This document shows, piece after piece, positions 29,001 through 37,078 of a stretch of 40,897 bases of DNA. The notes beneath the pieces were generated by a model. It saw nothing but the letters and a program-made list of their open reading frames with translations, made no database searches and was not told where the DNA came from. The DNA is from Rickettsia typhi. GTDB lineage: Bacteria > Pseudomonadota > Alphaproteobacteria > Rickettsiales > UBA1997. The first letter of the stretch is position 1; each line of letters begins with the position of its first letter. The DNA is taken from positions 1 through 40,897 of the forward strand of contig CAMCAW010000007.1 in NCBI GenBank assembly GCA_945872855.1, given 5' to 3'. The position numbers were made by a program, and so were the translations under genes.

Positions 29001-32000
29001 TCTTAGTAAGCTCTGAAATACTCTTTTTCGATGAAGCCTCCATTGCTTTCATCGCTTCATTCTTGGCATCTAAGTTCTTTTGCAGCTTCGCAAGCTGCGC
29101 CCGCAACGCCTCGTTCTCCCCCTTTAGATCCGCATCATCATGGTCACTACTCATATCAAGAGGCTTCGCAACATGCTCTGCAACCACTTTATTTTCCCCT
29201 CCCGCAGAAGCTGATCCATTGACACCTAGCCCCGACCCCGATGACACATTAACCTCCTCCATCCCACCAGAATCTACCGTGCTCACGTTAGCAGGCTTGA
29301 GCGCTAACGCTCTACTTCTATCATCCAATTCCTCTTCCTCAAAATCATCAGAATATTCTGACTCATCCGCTGACTCAGCACCTTGGGATAAAACGCCAGA
29401 CCGACGACGCAAAAGAGGCCCAGAAGAAGGGGTGACAACTTCAGACCGAGATGATGAAACTCCAGCCCCATCTAACTCACCACCAACTAGAGAGTCAGAA
29501 GCAGGTGCTGCTGCAGAGGTCGCTTGCAATCCTGCAAAACCTACCTGAATCACCTCTCCCTTGTGCAACTTACTTTCACTCAAAGCTCCTATTAATGCCG
29601 AAAGCACATCTCGATCATGCAGAATTCGCTCTTTACCGACCTCACTTACAACATATTCAGCACGCACAGCTTTTTTATCTAAAGAAACTTTAATCTTATC
29701 ACCATTAAGTTTAGTAGTAAAACTCACCGTCTGGTAGCCATCATCAACTACTTCAGTATCATCAAAGCTAGATTCATGGCGGTCAAGATTCAGAAGTTCA
29801 TATACTTGAATCGCCACCGCTCTTATTGCGAACTTTAAATCAGCTCTTAGTTCCGCATTTTCTTCTTCTAAATTGACTATTGAAACATCCTGGCCGTCTT
29901 CCGACAAGCCTTCATTCGATGATTGATACAAAGTGGTCCGCAACCCCAGACCATTTCCGACTCCCTCCTCTTCATACTCATAATCTGACTCAGATGAATC
30001 ATCCTCGAAATCTGTTCTCCGCTGAAATTGGGTGCTAAGAGGAACTTGAGATGCTTTATGTTTGCTGCTTTCCAGTGCCTGCGTCTTAGCTCTTCTAGAA
30101 AGTAGCCTCTCAGTACTAGTGCTCGAAATAACTGAAGAAGAGTTGCTGCTATCTGATATCCTAGACTTATCTCTAATATTCCCCAATTTCAATGAAGTGA
30201 GCTCTGTCAATAAATCACTCAATTTCCTTTCAGCAGCATCTTTTTCTATCGCAAGTTGAAGTATTTCAGTATTCGCCTCTGTATTTAAAGCACTCATCTT
30301 ATCCAATTCCTGCCTTAACTTGGAATTATCTGCCGCTGATGATTGCAACCGCTCCTCAAGCCCTGCCTTATCGGCTCTTAATGTTTCGAGCGAACTCTTA
30401 AGAGTCGCGTTTTCTCCATTAAACCGTTCTTTATTCTGATGTTGCCCAACCAAAGTTTGCAATACCCTATGCCCCTGAGCGCCCTCAGAAGGTAATGCTG
30501 ATGAAGTTCCCGCTCCATCACTCGGAACACTTACTGATTTTTGCTGCTCACGCCCGCGAGGAAGTAGGACAGCATCAGAAAGGCCTCCATCAACTCTCTC
30601 CGAAGATGAATGGTTTCTACTGCTACCTTGTGAACTAGACAAATCTCTAACTCTCTCCAATATGAGTTGAGTATTCTGCGCTCTCAATCTACCCACCTCC
30701 ATCTCATTTTCCTCAAGTTCCCGCATCCTGGTAGGGAGCTCTGCATTGAAAGCGTTCAACTTATTATTTTCTGTCGCAAGCTGCATAGGACGAGCCCCAA
30801 GGTCTACAGGAGCCCCTTCATTTCTATCATCCTCGTATTCAGCCTCATCATTCTGAGCTTCATCTATGTGCTCCTTACTTTCCCTCAAAATGTTTGTTAA
30901 TGCTAAAAGCGCCTCTCCACCATCCAATAGTCGCTCTTCACCTTCCTGACTTATAAGCTGAACCGACAAACTTTCATCATCAACAGAAACTTTAATCTTA
31001 TTACCATTAAGTTCAGCAGTAAAACTCAACCCAAGGCCCTCATCCGAGTCATCATCTGTTTCAACAAAATACTTACTAATACCAGATTCATGCTCAAACT
31101 TCAGAGAATGATATGCTTGAATCGCCATCTCTCTTGTTGCGGGCTCTATCGCTTCTTTATCTTCTCTAATAGTTTTTGAAAGCAACTTCAGCTCATCTTC
31201 TATCCTCCCTGAAGTAGCCTGCAGTCTCGCATTTTCTTCCTCTAAATCCTCTATCTGAATATTCTTTTCATCTATAATTGCGAGATAGTCATCTCTCAAC
31301 GACCTTCCGAAATTCCCAACCGATTGATACGAACCGGTCCGACTCCCCAGCCCACCTTCTGCTTCATCGCGTACCTCTTCCGATTTCCCCAACTGCTGAG
31401 AAAACTCTTGCTTATCTGCTGCCACTGATGATCGCAACTGCTTCTCAAGCTCTTGAGCCTTTTGTAGCAATATCTTATTAGTTGCTTGGAGCTCATTAAT
31501 TTCAACTTGAGCCCTCTGTTCACCTTCCAGAGCCTGATCTCGCTCACTATGCGCCGTCTCTATCTGCGAACTAAACTCTCTTTCATCTCTCAACGAACTG
31601 CTGAAACTATCAACCGATTGATACGAACTGGTCCGACTCCCCAACTCACCTTCTGCTTTATCGCGCGCCTGTGCAATATTGTTTAAAAGCAACCCCAGAC
31701 TATATTCTTTCGCCCTTAAAACAGCCTGCAGTTTCGCATTTTCTTCCTCTAAATCATTTATGCGACCACCCATTTTAGCCAGAATGTTGTCATGTTCATC
31801 TCTCAACGAACCGCTGAAACTATTAGTCGATTGATACGAATTGGTCCGACTCCCCAGCACCGCATTCCCCGCCTCTAGCTCATCATCAGCTACAGAGCTA
31901 ATAGTATGCATTATCGCAGATCTTTCCACTCGAATCTTCGCAGCATCATTTGCGCCAGAAGAAGTTACGCCAACTACTGGTGGTCGTGGTTCTGGCGGCA

Positions 32001-34125
32001 CAACCCCCTCCATCTCAGTGGAATATGCACGCTCCTCCGAAAGCACGCCCATCTCAGCCTGAAACTGCCGTTGCTGACTTTCATGAAGAGCCTCTAACAA
32101 TACATGAGTCATCTGTGACACGTCTTCACATTCTTGCCATTTTTCTTCATCACCCTCTCGAAATAAAACCAGATGACCTTGGTCAACATCATAAGCAATG
32201 CCAATGCCAATAACAGAATCTCCATCTCTAGAAATAGTAGTAGTAAAAAAAACCTGCTCTGCAAAATAAGTTTTATTATCGCCCTTCTCTCTCTTCAAAG
32301 ATTCATATAGTTTACTCACCGTATCCTCCGCTAAAAGCTCAGCTTGAATACTCTCCAGCTCCGCAACCCTCTCACGAAGATTTTCTTGATCTTCTAATGC
32401 ACTCTGGAGTCTGAGATTATCTTCCTTACGAAGATTTTCTTGATCTTCTAATGCAATCTGGAGTCTGAAATTATCTTTATTGAGTTTATTTTTTTCTTGT
32501 AGATATTGAGCAGATTGTTTCATCTCCTCGACGAGCTGCACTTGAAAATCAGTAACTTTCTTTTTGTTTTCTGCAAGCCTAGTCCGCAAATCCTGATTTA
32601 TACTCTCTGCTCGCGATAATTCAGCCTGATGTTTTAAAACTGTCTCTCTCTCTTTGACAAGTTGAGCATCAAACCCCTCCTGTAGTTGCCTAAATTGCGC
32701 CTCAAGCCCTTTCACTCTTTCTTCATTATCTAATTGCGGACTTTCTTGCGCCAGACCAAATTGGCCCCCTTCCTCGCGAAGAGCTGTAACTGGAGCTTGA
32801 GCTTGAGCTTGAGCTGGAACTGGCTCAGAAGCGCTTGTAGTTGGTATCTTGACTTCACCTTGCTGAGGCAGAGATCGCTGCCGCTTCAACTCCGCCTGCT
32901 TATTCAACCCCACCTGCCTAAACGCTTCCATTGTTCGCTGCCTCTCCAAACTCGCCTGTAGAGACACAGCGTCTCTTTTAGTTTCGCCAAAATAGCTAGA
33001 TTCACTTCTAGTTCTTGCTCCAAGTCCATTAGTATCCTCTGCCAAGACATCACTCCGCCAATTCTGAACAACTACTTCAAGCTGCCTTTCGGCCTCCTTC
33101 ACTCTAATCGATAAAGACTCGATCGTTTTCTGATCTGCTTCGTGCTGTAATTTCAGCTTGGTTTCAATCTCGCCAAGACGCTCATTTTCTTCACTCAGTT
33201 CCTTATTTTCAGAGATAATCTTCGCTTCATGTATTGAAACGGAATTCGAGATTACCGATTCCAGTTGTTCTTGAAGATCTTTATTTTCTTCCTTAAAATT
33301 ACGCTGCGCCCTTTGAAGAGCTTCATATTCTGCTCTCAATTCTCCTTGCAATCCTTGATTAAGACGCAATTCTTGTTGTAATTGCGCTAGCTCTAATTTA
33401 AGCGATTGATTTAATTCCCTCAATTCTATATTTTCACGTTGCAAATCTTGATTCCCACTACCCAGTCTTAATTGTAAGGGCTCTTCCTTAGATTCTGCAT
33501 AAACTGGATTCTCAGTGACTTTTTCATCTAAACCTGCAGCGGCGCTCTGCTTTGCATGCAATTCCTTCGCCTCCTTCACATAATGTTCGTATTCCTCTTT
33601 TAATCTAGTTAACCCCCCATGAGCCCTTTTTAAGTCAGCTAATTCCGTCGTCAAAGTAGATATCAAAGCCCCTTGCTCAATCACAATACTTCTTTCTTCA
33701 TGCCCAGAAAAAGTAGCTGATGATTGATTCACTGATCCATTATCTCTTACAGCAACCAACCTTTCATTCCTCCTTGACGCACTTGCTTCGCCATTAGATC
33801 TTTTTCCACCTTTCCCATCTGTTTGTTGCCCGTCTACTAAAAGATCATCAATTTCTTCTACAAGAGATGCGTTAAGGGCTCTGAGTGTTGCATTTTCACG
33901 CCTAATATTATGAAGCAATTGCGCCAAACTAACACTATCATCTTCAGATGACGAAACCACAGTCGAACCAGAATCAAACCTAAACCTATGACTACCATAA
34001 TCTATATTTGTATCGTCCTGCAAGTCGCCAGAAAGGGAATTGCTCTTCTCACTAAAACTCTGAGATCTCTGAATTGTCGCGACAGCAGGCAATCCATTTT
34101 CCATCGACGTTTTATCCTTACTCAT
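26059..34125 (-). CDS. Giant (2688 aa) repeat-containing coiled-coil protein, function unknown; candidate secreted effector or structural protein
   Basis: Single uninterrupted ORF; extensive heptad-like sequence; no signal peptide seen; recurring LGSRTxSYQS motifs and recurring ~85-aa globular modules. Confidence 0.9.
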   Translation of the reverse strand: MSKDKTSMENGLPAVATIQRSQSFSEKSNSLSGDLQDDTNIDYGSHRFRFDSGSTVVSSSEDDSVSLAQLLHNIRRENATLRALNASLVEEIDDLLVDGQQTDGKGGKRSNGEASASRRNERLVAVRDNGSVNQSSATFSGHEERSIVIEQGALISTLTTELADLKRAHGGLTRLKEEYEHYVKEAKELHAKQSAAAGLDEKVTENPVYAESKEEPLQLRLGSGNQDLQRENIELRELNQSLKLELAQLQQELRLNQGLQGELRAEYEALQRAQRNFKEENKDLQEQLESVISNSVSIHEAKIISENKELSEENERLGEIETKLKLQHEADQKTIESLSIRVKEAERQLEVVVQNWRSDVLAEDTNGLGARTRSESSYFGETKRDAVSLQASLERQRTMEAFRQVGLNKQAELKRQRSLPQQGEVKIPTTSASEPVPAQAQAQAPVTALREEGGQFGLAQESPQLDNEERVKGLEAQFRQLQEGFDAQLVKERETVLKHQAELSRAESINQDLRTRLAENKKKVTDFQVQLVEEMKQSAQYLQEKNKLNKDNFRLQIALEDQENLRKEDNLRLQSALEDQENLRERVAELESIQAELLAEDTVSKLYESLKREKGDNKTYFAEQVFFTTTISRDGDSVIGIGIAYDVDQGHLVLFREGDEEKWQECEDVSQMTHVLLEALHESQQRQFQAEMGVLSEERAYSTEMEGVVPPEPRPPVVGVTSSGANDAAKIRVERSAIMHTISSVADDELEAGNAVLGSRTNSYQSTNSFSGSLRDEHDNILAKMGGRINDLEEENAKLQAVLRAKEYSLGLLLNNIAQARDKAEGELGSRTSSYQSVDSFSSSLRDEREFSSQIETAHSERDQALEGEQRAQVEINELQATNKILLQKAQELEKQLRSSVAADKQEFSQQLGKSEEVRDEAEGGLGSRTGSYQSVGNFGRSLRDDYLAIIDEKNIQIEDLEEENARLQATSGRIEDELKLLSKTIREDKEAIEPATREMAIQAYHSLKFEHESGISKYFVETDDDSDEGLGLSFTAELNGNKIKVSVDDESLSVQLISQEGEERLLDGGEALLALTNILRESKEHIDEAQNDEAEYEDDRNEGAPVDLGARPMQLATENNKLNAFNAELPTRMRELEENEMEVGRLRAQNTQLILERVRDLSSSQGSSRNHSSSERVDGGLSDAVLLPRGREQQKSVSVPSDGAGTSSALPSEGAQGHRVLQTLVGQHQNKERFNGENATLKSSLETLRADKAGLEERLQSSAADNSKLRQELDKMSALNTEANTEILQLAIEKDAAERKLSDLLTELTSLKLGNIRDKSRISDSSNSSSVISSTSTERLLSRRAKTQALESSKHKASQVPLSTQFQRRTDFEDDSSESDYEYEEEGVGNGLGLRTTLYQSSNEGLSEDGQDVSIVNLEEENAELRADLKFAIRAVAIQVYELLNLDRHESSFDDTEVVDDGYQTVSFTTKLNGDKIKVSLDKKAVRAEYVVSEVGKERILHDRDVLSALIGALSESKLHKGEVIQVGFAGLQATSAAAPASDSLVGGELDGAGVSSSRSEVVTPSSGPLLRRRSGVLSQGAESADESEYSDDFEEEELDDRSRALALKPANVSTVDSGGMEEVNVSSGSGLGVNGSASAGGENKVVAEHVAKPLDMSSDHDDADLKGENEALRAQLAKLQKNLDAKNEAMKAMEASSKKSISELTKTWEETHEEITRLRALELERNKAADVPNPRGVVAQSADLQNRLREAERVAQEAQEARQAAASEATKLRESNAALVAQLAVSQEVLASAEEEHTAEVGNKNDEIVTIRAVVTSKEAELKEAKQQIEALLNENRTSGAENKRLTEYAAAQAALATKQTERISQLEQEAQTVREAAEQARLAAKRELDAARIDGSSKDATIALQNTEIDTLKSEGATVRGSLDELRAKFVAQETELSTVSAERDTLAQRVQEVEARLTAQEEQARSNDEWYQQEIDRTQAELLKTETERDAFDTDKLGLKEELTTVRNENVTLASREAEGLERLRQLQDQFNALEQTVATLTSEKDTAVDALRSERGQFQIDLVRIQSELDTVRAAVGVAEAAKRDAESEAARQQDLVAAKQSENDALQAVIDEKVVQKRFDDAANEDLQQRLRDQQGELDALKGELERSKAETAETAEQAGREIRVLRAQAEKAAQDAAAAAAAAAQQLEAERARAAEQARARAAEQARAEAAEQARAEGLRQVNQQLQEELARARAEELARLEAEKWSNVRKRLGVTYHALKAAHEMGIVNEGGGALVGNSTGTPGRFYNIFKAEGERYGIRKEGGGFNICVLHQDDNKFYPINDLVAQEAALAALEKYIEETILPAQQAALKAKDAEIAQLQATNQDLNSQLTDSQAEVGRLNAENKWLKHKHGEEHELSPVLERAARAMCCSTIQTPDDIRDMDLVRRYEGAIARAILNLQGYLEHTSAETADAILSRKIISLDINGNNKFKPADPLSICVRSRAASEGTGGPMVDFSKLERVEEELNDEAFKAKVTELKAIIGRNKVKIEKGGSLSINDREAITKLVVTDIQKAIISYNNSVVSEADVIALTAFGAALKDHEAGSGNSNELQQCINGNLLKMQSVSKSNEEFKDMLDLVLPVIKRNNALDPLRPNGEVTTFAQLEDNKSKRPSSIARVAYGELLIAREEQQKKGSQATH
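27456..27560 (-). repeat. Short tandem repeat encoding AAEQARA(E/R) units
   Basis: Recurring gcctgttctgctg(c)ttctgcccga / gcccgagcctgttctgctgc units of about 24 bp in the giant ORF; encodes ARAAEQARARAAEQARAEAAEQARAE. Confidence 0.8.
32374..32481 (-). repeat. 54-bp tandem duplication (two copies) in the giant ORF
   Basis: acgaagattttcttgatcttctaatgcactctggagtctgagattatcttcctt followed by acgaagattttcttgatcttctaatgcaatctggagtctgaaattatctttatt; encodes (F/L)RLQ(I/S)ALEDQENLR twice. Confidence 0.93.
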
Positions 34126-34165
34126 AAGTCCTCAAATTATATTTAAAAAAACCACAATCCCCGCC

Positions 34166-34194
34166 ACTATACCTCAATTTACAATTCCAATCAA
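34166..34194 (-). promoter_or_regulatory. Candidate sigma70-type promoter for the giant coiled-coil gene
   Basis: Minus strand reads TTGATT - 17 nt - TATAGT, followed by GAGGA just before the ATG at 34125. Confidence 0.5.
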
Positions 34195-34226
34195 GCACTT
34201 TCTCGCAACAGCACCAACTCACCACT

Positions 34227-36986
34227 CTAAACCGCCCCATGACAATGCTTAAATTTCTTCCCGCTGCCACAAGGACAAGCCTCGTTGCGCCCAACATTTC
34301 CCCAACTCTCAGGATATCTCGCATCGCGCTCCTCGGCCTTCACCGCCATTTTCACTGGCGAGCGCAAAGACAAAGGTGCCTCCTCTTGCGTCGCAAAAGC
34401 TGGGTCGCTGCGCGTTTCAAACATTCTCTGACGCGGCTTCGTCGCAATCAAATTCACCCCGCCACCATCTTCATCTTCTGCACTAAACTGCGCCCGCGCT
34501 ACTCTGCTAACAATTTGCTCTTCCATACGCAACATCATATCCTCAAACAAATTGAAGGCGTCTTTTTTATACTCAATCAGCGGATCCTTCTGCGCATAGG
34601 CTCGAAGGTTAATTCCATGACGCAATTTATCCAAAGACAAAAGATGGTCCTTCCACTCCGAATCAAGCGTGAGTAGGAAAATTTGCCGCTCAATCTGCTG
34701 AAAAATCTCTGCACCATAAAGAGATTTCTTGCTCGCAAACAAATTGTTAGAATTTTGATTAATAAAATGCAAAATCTCAACTTCAGTAATATTTTCCTTC
34801 TGCGCCTCATGTTTTAAATCTAGCGACATGCCGTAGATCCGCTTCATCTCTGCCTCGATCGTATCAAGATCCCATTGCTCAAAGTAAGAATTTTTAGGAA
34901 TGTGGCGCGCCACAATATCTTCATTTATCTCAACACTCATCTTGATAATTTTATCTGAAATGTCGACAAGCCCCATCACCTCTGAGCGCAGAGCAAAAAT
35001 ATTTTTTCTTTGCTGATTCACAATATCATCATAACGCAAAAGATTTTTGCGAATTTCATAATTGCGATTCTCAACTTTTTGTTGCGCTTTGGCCAGAGTG
35101 CGCGTAATCCATGGGTGGAAGATCGCCTCTTCATCTTTTAACCCCAAAGTTGAAAGCACAGATTGCAGTTTTTCTGAGCCAAAAATGCGCATCAAATCAT
35201 CTTGCAATGAGAGGAAAAATTTTGAAGTTCCGGGGTCGCCTTGTCTGCCAGAGCGGCCGCGCAATTGGTTATCGATTCTACGGCTTTCATGGCGCTCCGA
35301 GCCTAGAACATAAAGCCCACCCGCCTCAATCACAATTTTTTTATCTTGCTCGGTTTTATGGGTAATTTGCGCGCGAACTTTTTCAACCTCTGGTTGAATC
35401 ACTCCATTTTCATTCAACTCATCGCTTAATCCTAAATTGCGCAATTCTTTTTGAATCATCATTTCAATATTGCCGCCCAACACAATATCTGTGCCCCTTC
35501 CAGCCATGTTTGTTGCAATTGTGATAGCACCAGAAACACCAGCCTGCGCGATAATTTCTGCCTCTTGCGCGTGATATTTCGCGTTTAAAACACTATGCGG
35601 CAATTTATGCGCCTTCAATAACGCCGATAATTCTTCCGATTTTTCGATACTAACAGTGCCCACCAACACTGGCTGACGCTTATCGTGAGCGGCTTTAATC
35701 GACTTAACAATCGCTTCCAATTTTGCTTTTTCGGTTTTGTAAATTTCGTCATCTTCGTCTAGCCTAGACACCGAGCGGTTTGTGGGGATTTCAGCCACGC
35801 GCAAACCATAAATTTCTTCAAACTCCACAGCCTCTGTTGAAGCAGTGCCCGTCATGCCTGCAAGCTTATCATATAGGCGAAAATAATTCTGAAAAGTGAT
35901 CGAGGCCAATGTTTGATTTTCGTTGCGAACCTTCACGCCCTCTTTAGCCTCTAGGGCCTGATGCAATCCTTCGGAGAATCTGCGTCCATCTTGCATGCGC
36001 CCCGTGAATTCATCAATAATAATTACCGAACCATCTTTCACCACATAATCAACTTCGTTTCTAAAAACTTTATGTGCCTTCAAGGCTTGATTTATATGAT
36101 GCACCACCGCAACGTGATTGACATCGTATAACGAAGTATTTTCTTCGATCATATTTTTTTGCCGCAATAGCGCTTCCATTTCTTCAACGCCCGCATCGGT
36201 TAAAAACACCGAGCGCTCTTTTTCTTCAATTTGATAGCCCTTTTCAGAAAGCTGTGGAATCAAGCGATTAACGTCTTCGTAGAGTTTTGAATTATCATCG
36301 GTTGGGCCAGAAATAATTAGCGGCGTGCGTGCTTCATCAATTAAAATTGAATCGACCTCATCTACAATTGCAAAAAATCTATCGCGCTGAACCATGTCTG
36401 AGAGCGCGTATTTCATGTTGTCGCGCAGAAAATCAAAACCAAGTTCATTGTTAGTAGCATAAGTAATATCACATCTATAGGCCGCTTGACGCTCAAAATC
36501 TTGCAGCTCGTTTGTGATGCAACCCACGGTTAATCCAAGAAATTCGTGAACCCTCCCCATCCAAGCAGCGTCCCGCTTCGCAAGGTAATCGTTCACCGTA
36601 ACCACATGCACATTTCTGCCTGTTAAGGCGTTCAAATAGCATGGCAAAGTTGATACTAGAGTTTTTCCTTCACCCGTTTTCATTTCGGCGATGCGGCCTT
36701 GATGCAGCACCATTCCGCCAATTAATTGCACATCAAAATGACGCATGTTTAACACGCGTTTTGAAGCTTCACGCACCACTGCAAAAGCCTCGTGCAGCAA
36801 GCGATCTAGCGTTTCGCCATTTGCTAATCTCTGCTTAAACTCAAAAGTTTTTGCGCGCAATTCCTCATCTGAAAGCTCGGCAATGCTGGGCTCAAGCAGA
36901 TTGATCTTCGCCACCTCATCAAACAAAGATTTAACAAAACGATCATTTACAGAACCGAAAATTTTTTTTATTAGGTAAGAAAGCAT
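34227..36986 (-). CDS. secA: Preprotein translocase ATPase SecA
   Basis: GRIAEMKTGEGKTLVSTLP, VDEVDSILIDEARTPLIISGP, ATNMAGRGTDIVLGGN, C-terminal zinc motif CPCGSGKKFKHCHG. Confidence 0.98.
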   Translation of the reverse strand: MLSYLIKKIFGSVNDRFVKSLFDEVAKINLLEPSIAELSDEELRAKTFEFKQRLANGETLDRLLHEAFAVVREASKRVLNMRHFDVQLIGGMVLHQGRIAEMKTGEGKTLVSTLPCYLNALTGRNVHVVTVNDYLAKRDAAWMGRVHEFLGLTVGCITNELQDFERQAAYRCDITYATNNELGFDFLRDNMKYALSDMVQRDRFFAIVDEVDSILIDEARTPLIISGPTDDNSKLYEDVNRLIPQLSEKGYQIEEKERSVFLTDAGVEEMEALLRQKNMIEENTSLYDVNHVAVVHHINQALKAHKVFRNEVDYVVKDGSVIIIDEFTGRMQDGRRFSEGLHQALEAKEGVKVRNENQTLASITFQNYFRLYDKLAGMTGTASTEAVEFEEIYGLRVAEIPTNRSVSRLDEDDEIYKTEKAKLEAIVKSIKAAHDKRQPVLVGTVSIEKSEELSALLKAHKLPHSVLNAKYHAQEAEIIAQAGVSGAITIATNMAGRGTDIVLGGNIEMMIQKELRNLGLSDELNENGVIQPEVEKVRAQITHKTEQDKKIVIEAGGLYVLGSERHESRRIDNQLRGRSGRQGDPGTSKFFLSLQDDLMRIFGSEKLQSVLSTLGLKDEEAIFHPWITRTLAKAQQKVENRNYEIRKNLLRYDDIVNQQRKNIFALRSEVMGLVDISDKIIKMSVEINEDIVARHIPKNSYFEQWDLDTIEAEMKRIYGMSLDLKHEAQKENITEVEILHFINQNSNNLFASKKSLYGAEIFQQIERQIFLLTLDSEWKDHLLSLDKLRHGINLRAYAQKDPLIEYKKDAFNLFEDMMLRMEEQIVSRVARAQFSAEDEDGGGVNLIATKPRQRMFETRSDPAFATQEEAPLSLRSPVKMAVKAEERDARYPESWGNVGRNEACPCGSGKKFKHCHGAV

Positions 36987-37078
36987 TATGATAATTAGAA
37001 AATTTGAATCTTAAAAAAACTCGACAGAGCCAAGAATAGCAGCGCTTCTTAAACAATAAACTAATTATTGCGAGGCGC

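Noticed and set aside
29063-29548. 161-aa plus-strand ORF (and other plus-strand ORFs within 26150-33000)
   Set aside because: Mirror images of the repeat-rich giant coding sequence; Ser/Leu/Pro-rich translations are what codon-biased coiled-coil DNA gives on the antisense strand.
37000-37078. Possible terminator between murA and secA (agcgctt / aggcgctt)
   Set aside because: Complementarity is short and interrupted; not convincing by eye.
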